Source: Bathymodiolus brooksi
Taxonomy: Eukaryota > Mollusca > Bivalvia > Mytilida > Modiolidae
Assembly (NCBI GenBank): GCA_963680875.1
Contig: OY804577.1
Coordinates: forward strand, 107,519,906 to 107,583,905
Length of the DNA stretch: 64,000 bases
Direction: 5' to 3'
The notes beneath the pieces were generated by a model. It was not told the origin of the DNA. It ran no database searches and saw only the letters and a list, made by a program, of their open reading frames with translations. Positions within the stretch are counted from its first letter, which is position 1. Every line of letters starts with the position of its first letter. Below, piece after piece: positions 53,351 to 64,000 of this stretch. The translations under genes were made by a program, and so were the position numbers.

Positions 53351-53769
53351 TAACAGAATTTTTCAGAGTATGCTCATCACTGATTGGTCGGTTGGAAATA
53401 TGAACCCTGAAGTGACCCTAAACTTTTAAGTTATTTTGGCTTTCCAATCTTTTGACTTTCTGATTAAGGTTATTCTACGACTCGGATTATTCTTATATGT
53501 TAGTGTATTATCAAAGGAAAAAAAACAAATAACAACAAACATGTTAGTTTAATTATATTGTTATTCAATAAACATTTATGAAGTTGTAGCATTTTTTCGT
53601 TTGGTGTGTGTGTGTTGAGGAGGGGGGGGGGGAGGGGGGCATTATGCATACAAATGTGATGATAGTAGCCAAACATTCTTATGTCGATGTACAACTCATT
53701 TCCTATATGCCTAAATTTTACAGGAATGGGGTCAGTTTCATAGACATACCAGATACAACAGATTACCCG
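53351..53769. other. Spacer before the satellite
   Basis: No gene seen. A G-rich run (GAGGAGGGGGGGGGG) lies at about 53616-53640 after a short (GT)n. Confidence 0.35.
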
Positions 53770-56700
53770 GATCAATCGGTGAGTAATAAAACTTAAACTC
53801 CCGGTATAATCAGTGAGTAATAAAACAGAAACTCCAGGTACAATCGGTGAGTAGCAAAACATATACTCCAGGTACATTCGGTTAGTAACAAAACATAAAC
53901 CCCTGGTATAATCGGTGAGTAACAAAACATAAACTCTGGGTACAATTTGTGAGTAACAAAACATAAACTCCAGGTACAATCTGTGATTAACAAAACATAA
54001 ACTCCAGGTACAATCTGTGAGTAACAAAACATAAAATCCTGGTACAATCTGTGAGTGACAAAACATAAATTCCTGGTACAATCGGTAAATATCAAAACAT
54101 AAACTCCAGGTACAAACGGTTAGTAACAAAATTTAATCTCCCGGTACAATCTGTGAGTAACAAAACATAAACTCCCGGTGCAATCGGTAAATAACAAAAC
54201 ATAAACTCCAGTTACAATCTGTGAGTAACAAAACATAAACTCCTGGTACAATCGGTAAATAACAAAACATAAACTCCAGGTACAATCGGTTAGTAACAAA
54301 ACATAAACACACGATACAATCGGTAAATAACAAAACATAAACTCCCAGTACAATCTGTGAGTAACAAAACATAAATTCCTGGTACAATCGGTGAGTAACA
54401 AAACATAAACTCCAGGTACAATGGGTGAGTAACAAAACATAAACTTCAGGTACAATGGGTGAGTAACAAAAGATAAACTTCAGGTACAATCGGTTAGTAA
54501 CAAAACATAAACTCCAGGTACAATGGGTGAGTAACAAAACATAAACTTCAGGTACAATCGGTTAGTAACAAAACATAAACTAATGATACAATCGATGAGT
54601 AACAAAACATAGACTCCAGGTACAATAGGTGAGTAACAAAACATAAACTCCAGATACAATCGATGAGTAACAAAACATAAACTCACGATATAATCGTGAG
54701 TAACAAAACATAAACTCCCAGTACAATTTGTGAGTAACAAAACATAAACTCCAGGTCCAATCGGTGAGTAACAAAACATAAACTAATGATACAATCGATG
54801 AGTAACAAAACATAGACTCCAGGTACAATAGGTGAGTAACAAAACATAAACTCCAGATACAATCGGTGAGTAACAAAACCTAAACTCACGATACAATCGG
54901 TGAGTAACAAAACATAAACTCCAAGTACAATCTGTGAGTAACAAAACATAAACTCCAGGTACAATCAGTGAGTAACAAAACATAAACTCACGATACAATC
55001 GGTGAGTAAAACATAAATTCCAGGTACAATCTGTGAGTAACAAAACATAAACTCCCGGTACAATCTGTGAGTAACAAAGCATAAAATCCCGGTACAATCG
55101 GTGAGTAACAGAACATAAACTCACGATACAATCGGTGAATAAAACATAAATTCCAGGTACAATCTGTGAGTAACAAAACATGAACTCCCGGTACTATCTG
55201 TGAGTAACAAAACATAAAATCCCGGTTCAATCGGTGAGTAACAGAACATAAACTCCAGGTACAATATGTGAGTAACAGAACATAAAATCCCGGTACAATC
55301 TGAGTAACAAAACATAAACTCCAGGTACAATCTGTGAGTAACAAAACATAAACTCCAGGTACAATATGTGAGTAACAGAACATAAACTCCCGGTACAATC
55401 TGTGAGTAACAAAACATAAACTCCAGGTAGAATCTGAGAGTAACAAAACATAAATGCCAGGTACAATCTGTGAGTAACAAAACATAAATTCCAGGTACAA
55501 TCTGTGAGTAACAAAACATAAATTCCAGGTACAATCGGTTAGTAATAAAACATAAACTCCGCGTACAATCTGTGAGTAACAAAACATAAACTCCAGGTAC
55601 AATCTGTGAGTGACAAAACATAAACTCCAGGTACAATCGGTTAGTAACAAAACATAATCTCCAGGTACAATCTGTGAGTAACAAAACATAAAATCCCGGT
55701 ACAATCTGTGAGTGACAAAACATAAATTCCTGGTACAATCGGTAAATATCAAAACATAAACTCCAGGTACAATCGGTTAGTAACAAAACATGAACTCCCG
55801 GTACTATCTGTGAGTAACAAAACATAAAATCCCGGTTCAATCGGTGAGTAACAGAACATAAACTCCAGGTACAATATGTGAGTAACAGAACATAAAATCC
55901 CGGTACAATCTGAGTAACAAAACATAAACTCCAGGTACAATCTGTGAGTAACAAAACATAAACTCCAGGTACAATATGTGAGTAACAGAACATAAACTCC
56001 CGGTACAATCTGTGAGTAACAAAACATAAACTCCAGGTAGAATCTGAGAGTAACAAAACATAAATGCCAGGTACAATCTGTGAGTAACAAAACATAAATT
56101 CCAGGTACAATCTGTGAGTAACAAAACATAAATTCCAGGTACAATCGGTTAGTAATAAAACATAAACTCCGCGTACAATCTGTGAGTAACAAAACATAAA
56201 CTCCAGGTACAATCTGTGAGTGACAAAACATAAACTCCAGGTACAATCGGTTAGTAACAAAACATAATCTCCAGGTACAATCTGTGAGTAACAAAACATA
56301 AAATCCCGGTACAATCTGTGAGTGACAAAACATAAATTCCTGGTACAATCGGTAAATATCAAAACATAAACTCCAGGTACAATCGGTTAGTAACAAAATT
56401 TAATCTCCCGGTACAATCTGTGAGTAACAAAACATAAACTCCTGGTACAATCGGTAAATAACAAAACATAAACTCCAGGTACAATCTGTGAGTAACAAAA
56501 CATAAACTCCAGGTACAATCTGTGAGTAGCAAAACATAAACTCCAGGTACAATCGGTAAATAACAAAACATAAACTCCAGGTACAATCGGTTAGTAACAA
56601 AACATAAACTCACGATACAATCGGTAAATAACAAAACATAAACTCCCAGTACAATCTGTGAGTAACAAAACATAAACTCCTGGTACAATCGGTGAGTAAC

Positions 56701-59010
56701 AAAACATAAACTCCAGGTACAATGGGTGAGTAACAAAACATAAACTTCAGGTACAATCGGTTAGTAACAAAACATAAACTAATGATACAATCGATGAGTA
56801 ACAAAACATAGACTCCAGGTACAATAGGTGAGTAACAAAACATAAACTCCAGATACAATCGATGAGTAACAAAACATAAACTCACGATATAATCGTGAGT
56901 AACAAAACATAAACTCCCAGTACAATTTGTGAGTAACAAAACATAAACTCCAGGTCCAATCGGTGAGTAACAAAACATAAACTAATGATACAATCGATGA
57001 GTAACAAAACATAGACTCCAGGTACAATAGGTGAGTAACAAAACATAAACTCCAGATACAATGGGTGAGTAACAAAACATAAACTCACGATACAATCGGT
57101 GAGTAACAAAACATAAACTCCAAGTACAATCTGTGAGTAACAAAACATAAACTTCAGGTACAATCAGTGAGTAACAGAACATAAACTCACGATACAATCG
57201 GTGAGTAAAACATAAATTTACGGTACAATCGGTGAGTAACAGAACATAAACTCCAGGTACAATATGTGAGTAACAGAACATAAAATCCCAGTACAATCTG
57301 AGTAACAAAACATAAACTCCAGGTACAATCTGTGAGTAACAAAACATAAACTCCAGGTACAATATGTGAGTAACAGAACATATACTCCCGGTACAATCTG
57401 TGAGTAACAAAACATAAACTCCAGGTAGAATCTGAGAGTAACAAAACATAAATGCCAGGTACAATCTGTAAGTAACAAAACATAAATTCCAGGTACAATC
57501 TGTGGGTAACAAAACATAAATTCCAGGTACAATCGGTTAGTAATAAAACATAAACTCCGTGTACAATCTGTGAGTAACAAAACATAAACTCCAGGTACAA
57601 TCTGTGAGTGACAAAACATAAACTCCAGATACAATCGGTTAGTAACAAAACATAATCTCCAGGTACAATCTGTGAGTAACAAAACATAAAATCCCGGTAC
57701 AATCTGTGAGTGACAAAACATAAATTCCTGGTACAATCGGTAAATATCAAAACATAAACTCCAGGTACAATCGGTTAGTAACAAAATTTAATCTCCCGGT
57801 ACAATCTGTGAGTAACAAAACATAAACTCCTGGTACAATCGGTAAATAACAAAACATAAACTCCAGGTACAATCTGTGAGTAACAAAACATATACTCCAG
57901 GTACAATCTGTGAGTAACAAAACATAAACTCCAGGTACAATCGGTAAATAACAAAACATAAACTCCTCGTACAATCGGTTAGTAACAAAACATAAACTCC
58001 CAGTACAATCTGTGAGTAACAAAGCATAAACTCCTGGTACAATCGGTGAGTAACAAAACATAAACTCCAGGTACAATGGGTGAGTAACAAAACATAAACT
58101 TCAGGTACAATCGGTTAGTAACAAAACATAAACTAATGATACAATCGATGAGTAACAAAACATAGACTCCAGGTACAATAGGTGAGTAACAAAACATAAA
58201 CTCCAGATACAATCGGTGAGAAACAAAACATAAACTCACGATATAATCGTGAGTAACAAAACATAAACTCCCAGTACAATATATGAGTAACAAAACATAA
58301 CCTCCAGGTCCAATCGGTGAGTAACAAAACATAAACTCACGATACAATCGGTGAGTAACAAAACATAAACTCCAAGTACAATCTGTGAGTAACAAAACAT
58401 AAACTCCAGGTACAATCGGTGAGTAACAAAACATAAACTCACGATACAATCGATGAGTAAAACATTAATTCCAGGTACAATCTGTGAGTAACAAAACATA
58501 AACTCCAGGTACAATCGGTAAATAACAAAACATAAACTCCCGGTACAATCGGTGAGTAACAAAACATAAACTCCCGGTACTAACTGTGAGTAACAAAACA
58601 TAAAATCCCGGTACAATCGGTGAGTAACAGAACATAAACTCCAGGTACAATATGTGAGTAACAGAACATAAAATTCCGGTACAATCTGAATAACAAAACA
58701 TAAACTCCAGGTACAATCTGTGAGTAACAAAACATAGACTCCAGGTAGAATCTGAGAGTAACAAAACATAAACGCCAGGTACAATCTGTGAGTAACAAAA
58801 CATAAATTCCAGGTACAATCTGTGAGTAACAAAACATAAATTCCAGGTACAATCGGTTAGTAATAAAACATAAACTCCAGGTTCAATCTGTTAGTAACAA
58901 AACATAAATTTCAGGTGCAATCTGTGAGTAACAAAATAAAAACTCCAGGTACAATTGGTGAGTAATTAACGTAGTATAAACTCACGATACAATCGGTGAG
59001 TAACAAAACA

Positions 59011-59293
59011 CAAATTGAATACTAATTTAATTTTCTACTATTAATATCTATTTGCCCATGTGTTCACACTCATATTTTACAGGTTTGTAACTAGAGTAAA
59101 TCGAGGGGTGGCACTTGTGGAGCAGGAACTGCTTGCCCGTCCGGATCACTCGAGATTACCCCTGCTCTATGTTTTTAACCCCCATTTTATGTGTTATGAT
59201 ATGTCATACAATATGTGTAATCAAGTGTATCGGCACAACTTATAAAAGTGCATGTGTAAATTGGGGTTATGGTGTTTAATGCCACTTTCAACA
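59011..59293 (+). repeat. Non-satellite segment inside the array (copy A)
   Basis: About 283 bp interrupt the satellite: an AT-rich start (AATTGAATACTAATTTAATT), then TTTGTAACTAGAGTAAATCG, GGTGGCACTTGTGGAGCAGG, AACTGCTTGCCCGTCCGG (dispersed repeat family of 52607), and finally GTGTTTAATGCCACTTTCAAC with AATATTTTAG (SINE-like core), after which the satellite resumes. Its short plus-strand frame (59060-59245) is not a supported gene. Confidence 0.8.
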
Positions 59294-62001
59294 ATATTTT
59301 AGGTACAATCGGTGAGTAACAAAGCATAAACTCCAGATACAATCGATGAGTAACAAAATATAAACTAATGATACAATCGGTGAGTAACAAAACATAGACT
59401 CCAGGTACAATAGGTGAGTAACAAAACATAAACTCCAGGTACAGTCGGTGAGTAACAAAACATAAACTCACAATATAATCTGTGAGTAACAAAACATAAA
59501 TTCCCAGTACAATCTGTGAGTAACAAAACATAAACTCCAGGTACAATCGGTGAGTAACAAAACATAAACTCACGATACAATCGGTGAGTAACAAAACATA
59601 TACTCCCAGTACAATCTGTGAGTATCAAAACATAAACTCCAGGTACAATCGGTGAGTAATAAAACATAAACTCCAGGTACAATCGGTGAGTAATAAAACA
59701 TAAACTCCAGGTACAATCGGTGAGTAACGAAACATAAACTCCAGGTACAGTCGGTGAGTAATAAAACATAAAATCCAGGTACAATCGGTGAGTAAGAAAA
59801 CATAAACTCCAGGTACAATCGGTGAGTAACAAAACATAAACTCCAGGTACAATCGGTTAGTAATAAAACATAAACTCCAGGTACAATCGGTGAGTAATAA
59901 AACATAACTCCAGGTACAATCGGTGAGTAACAAAACATAAACTCCAGGTACAATCGGTGAGTAATAAAACATAACTCCAGGTACAATCGGTGAGTAACAA
60001 AACATAAACTCCAGGTACAGTCGGTGAGTAATAAAACATAAAATCCAGGTACAATCGGTGAGTAATAAAACAAAAACTCCTGGTACAATCGGTGAGTAAT
60101 AAAACATAAACTGCAGGTACAATCGATGAGCAACAAAACATAAACTCCAGGTACAATCTGTGAGTAACAAAACATAAACTAACGATACAATCGGTGAGTA
60201 ACAAAACATAAACTAATGATACAATCGGTGAGTAACAAAACATAAACTCCAGGAACAATCGGTAAATAACAAAACATAAACTAAAGATACAATCGGTGAG
60301 TAACAAAACATAAACTCCAGGAACAATCGATAAATAACAAACATAAACTCCAGGTACAATGGGTGAGTAATAAAACATAAACTCCAGGTACAATCGGTTA
60401 GTAACAAAACATAAACTAATGATACAATCGGTGGGTAGCAAAACATAAACTCCAGGTACAATAGGTGAGTAACAAAATATAAACTCCAGGTACAATCGGT
60501 GAGTAACAAAACATAAACTCCCAGTACAATTTGTGAGTAACAAAACATAAACTCCAGGTACAATAGGTGAGTAACAAAACATAAACTCATGATCCAATCG
60601 GTGAGTAACAAAACATAAACTCACGATATAATCGTGAGTAACAAAACATAAACTCCCAGTACAATTTGTGAGTAACAAAACATAAACTCCAGGTCCAATT
60701 GGTGAGTAACAAAGCATAAACTCACGATACAATCGGTGAGTAACAAAACTTAAACTCCAAGTACAATCTGTGAGTAACAAAAAAATTAAACTCCAGGTAC
60801 AATCGGTGAGTAACAAAACATAAACTCACGATACAATCGGTGAGTAAAACATAAATTCCAGGTACAATCTGTGAGTAACAAAACATAAACTCCCGGTACA
60901 ATCTGTGAGTAACAAAGCATAACATCCCGGTACAATCGGTGAGTAACAGAACATAAACTCCAGGTACAATATGTGAGTAACAGAACATAAAATTCCGGTA
61001 CAATCTGAGTAACAAAACATAAATCCAGGTACAATCTGTGAGTAACAAAACATAAACTCCAAGTACAATATGTGAGTAACAGAACATAAACTCCAGGTAC
61101 AATCTGTGAGTAACAAAACATAGACTCCAGGTAGAATCTGAGAGTAACAAAACATAAACGCCAGGTACAATCTGTGAGTAACAAAACATAAATTCCAGGT
61201 ACAATCTGTGAGTAACAAAACATAAACTCCCGGTACAATCTGTGAGTAACAAAGCATAACATCCCGGTACAATCGGTGAGTAACAGAACATAAACCCATG
61301 ATACAATCGGTGAGTAAAACATAAATTCCAGGTACAATCTGTGAGTAACAAAACATAAACTCCCGGTACAATCTGTGAGTAACAAAGCATAACATCCCGG
61401 TACAATCGGTGAGTAACAGAACATAAACTCCAGGTACAATATGTGAGTAACAGAACATAAAATTCCAGGTACAATCTGAGTAACAAAACATAAACTCCAG
61501 GTACAATCTGTGAGTAACAAAACATAAACTCCAGGTACAATATGTGAGTAACAGAACATAAACTCCAGGTACAATCTGTGAGTAACAAAACATAGACTCC
61601 AGGTAGAATCTGAGAGTAACAAAACATAAACGCCAGGTACAATCTGTGAGTAACAAAACATAAATTCCAGGTACAATCTGTGAGTAACAAAACATAAACT
61701 CCCGGTACAATCTGTGAGTAACAAAGCATAACATCCCGGTACAATCGGTGAGTAACAGAACATAAACCCATGATACAATCGGTGAGTAAAACATAAATTC
61801 CAGGTACAATATGTGAGTAACAGAACATAAATTCCAGGTACAATCGGTTAGTAATAAAACATAAACTCCACGTTCAATCTGTTAGTAACAAAACATAAAT
61901 TTCAGGTGCAATCTGTGAGTAACAAAATAAAAACTCCAGGTACAATTGGTGAGTAATTAACGTAGTATAAACTCACGATACAATCAGTGAGTAACAAAAC
62001 A

Positions 62002-62284
62002 CAAATTGAATACTAATTTAATTTTCTACTATTAATATCTATTTGCCCATGTGTTCACACTCATATTTTACAGGTTTGTAACTAGAGTAAATCGAGGGGT
62101 GGCACTTGTGGAGCAGGAACTGCTTGCCCGTCCGGATCACTCGAGATTACCCCTGCTCTATGTTTTTACCCCCCATTTTATGTGTTATGATATGTCATAC
62201 AATATGTGTAATCAAGTGTATCGGCACAACTTATAAAAGTGCATGTGTAAATTGGGGTTATGGTGTTTAATGCCACTTTCAACA
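62002..62284 (+). repeat. Non-satellite segment inside the array (copy B)
   Basis: Almost identical to 59011-59293, shifted by 2991 bp. One visible difference is TTTTTACCCCCC instead of TTTTTAACCCCC. Confidence 0.8.
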
Positions 62285-64000
62285 ATATTTTAGGTACAAT
62301 CGGTGAGTAACAAAGCATAAACTCCAGGTACAATCGATGAGTAACAAAATATAAACTAATGATACAATCGGTGAGTAACAAAACATAGACTCCAGGTACA
62401 ATAGGTGAGTAACAAAACATAAACTCCAGGTACAGTCGGTGAGTAACAAAACATAAACTCACAATATAATCTGTGAGTAACAAAACATAAATTCCCAGTA
62501 CAATCTGTGAGTAACAAAACATAAACTCCAGGTACAATCGGTGAGTAACAAAACATAAACTCACGATACAATCGGTGAGTAACAAAACATATACTCCCAG
62601 TACAATCTGTGAGTATCAAAACATAAACTCCAGGTACAATCGGTGAGTAACAAAACATAAACTCACGATGCAATCGGTGAGTAACAAAACATAAATTCCA
62701 GGTACAATCTGTGAGTAACAAAACATAAACTCCCGGTACAATTGGTGAGTAATAAAACATAAACTCCAGGTACAATCGGTGAGTAATAAAACATAAACTC
62801 CAGGTACAATCGGTGAGTAATAAAACATAAACTCCAGGTACAATCGGTGAGTAACGAAACATAAACTCCAGGTACAATCGGTTAGTAATAAAACATAAAC
62901 TCCAGGTACAATCTTTGAGTAATAAAACATAAACTCCAGGTAAAATCTGTGAGTAACAAAACATAAACTCCAGGTACAATCGGTGAGTAATAAAACATAA
63001 ACTCCAGGTACAATCGGTGAGTAATAAAACATAAACTCCAGGTACGATCAGTTAGTAATAAAACATAAACTCCAGGTACAATCGGTGAGTAATAAAACAT
63101 AAACTCCGGGTACAATCAGTGAGTAACAAAACATAAACTCCAGGTACAATCGGTGAGTAATAAAACATAAAATCCAGGTACAATCGGTGAGTAATAAAAC
63201 ATAAACTCCTGGTACAATCGGTGAGTAATAAAACATAAACTCCAGGTACAATCGGTGAGTAATAAAACATAAACTCCAGGTACAATCGGTGAGTAACAAA
63301 ACATAAACTCCAGGTACAATCGGTGAGTAATAAAACATAAACTCCAGGTACAATCGGTGAGTAATAAAACATAAACTCCAGGTAAAATCAGTTAGTAATA
63401 AAACATAAACTCCAGGTACAATCGGTGAGTAATAAAACATAAACTCCAGGTACAATCGGTGAGTAACAAAATATGAAATATAGGTACAGTCGGTGAGTAA
63501 TAAAACATAAAATCCAGGTACAATCGGTGAGTAATAAAACATAAATTCCTGGTACAATCGGTGAGTAATGAAACATAAACTCCAGGTACAATCGGTGAGT
63601 AACAAAACATAAACTCCAGGTACAATCGGTTAGTTATAAAACATAAACTCCAGGTACAATCAGTTAGTAACAAAACATAAACTCCAGTTACAATCGATGA
63701 GTAACAAAACATAAACTCCAGGTTCAATCGATAAATAACAAAACATAAACTCCAGGTACAATGGTTGAGTAATAAAACATAAACTCCAGGTACAATCGGT
63801 TAGTAACAAAGCATAAACTAATGATACAATCGGTGAGTAACAAAACATAGACTCCAGGCACAATAGGTGAGTAACAAAATATAAATTCCGGGTAGAATTG
63901 GTGAGTAACAAAACATAAATTCCCAGTACAATTTGTGAGTAACAAAACATAAACTCCAGGTACAATCGGTGAGTAACAAAGCATAAACTCCCAGTACAAT

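Larger units (their letters stand above)
53770..64000. repeat. 34-bp satellite array, about 280 copies, running off the window
   Basis: The consensus unit is GGTACAATCGGTGAGTAACA plus AAACATAAACTCCA, 34 bp. Variants include TCTGTGAG, TCGGTAAATAAC, AACTCACGATACAA and AATAAAAC in place of AACAAAAC. Higher-order copies are visible: a 610-bp block (55181 repeated at 55791), blocks about 2199 bp apart (54682 and 56881), about 471 bp apart (60851, 61321 and 61793) and 2991 bp apart (59011 and 62002). On the minus strand the consensus has no stop, so frames of up to about 410 codons appear; their translation (CFVTHRLYLEFMFCYS and similar) is a repeat artefact. Confidence 0.92.

Noticed and set aside
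53793..63999. Dozens of minus-strand frames of 60-413 codons rich in Cys, Phe and Leu
   Set aside because: They are translations of the 34-bp satellite in three frames, not genes. The apparent membrane-like composition comes from the repeat.

Overview
The window looks like repeat-rich, AT-rich animal DNA, most likely from a bivalve mollusc. The reasons are a Polinton/Maverick with a protein-primed DNA polymerase B, a DIRS-type tyrosine-recombinase retrotransposon carrying an SGNH hydrolase, intron-containing exons with GT/AG borders, and dispersed repeats that I recognise from memory as typical of bivalve genomes. The organism call is an inference. No bacterial-style operon, rRNA or tRNA was recognised. 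Boundaries and copy counts were worked out by eye.

Layout. 1-7070: a decayed Polinton (acidic ORF and packaging ATPase on the minus strand; zinc-finger protein and broken DNA polymerase B on the plus strand), split by a 1.74 kb insertion made mostly of 168-bp tandem repeats. 7313-21410: an approximately 14.1 kb element bounded by a 9-bp direct repeat GATTAAAAC and by inverted arms built from the motif CCATTTCGTACCATA. Its left arm has expanded to about 160 copies of a 37-bp unit. It carries the first and last exons of a MULE-like transposase gene, and a DIRS retrotransposon (gag, RT/RNase H, tyrosine recombinase, SGNH hydrolase) sits in reverse orientation between those exons. 21776-23995: a 2.2 kb near-palindromic element with 8-bp target-site duplications. 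24-41 kb: mostly non-coding DNA with dispersed repeats, small palindromic elements, a deleted hAT element, a Crypton/DUF3504-like exon with an in-frame stop, and two weakly supported exons. 41.5-50.2 kb: exons of a secreted or cell-surface immunoglobulin-domain gene (signal peptide, Ig domain, short third exon). The end of the Ig exon, including its splice donor, is tandemly copied five times at 49-bp spacing. 48.4-53.4 kb: minus-strand fragments of three retroelements. 53.8-64.0 kb and beyond: a 34-bp satellite with several higher-order repeat levels.

The most interesting object is the nested MULE. Its ends are inverted arrays of one short motif, one arm has become a satellite-like array, its ends are marked by a 9-bp duplication, and its transposase gene has been split by a second element. 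The Ig exon with serial splice donors and the 34-bp satellite with a donor-like sequence in most units are the next most unusual. Nearly all very long open frames in the two arrays arise because the repeat unit lacks stops on the minus strand; I do not regard them as genes.
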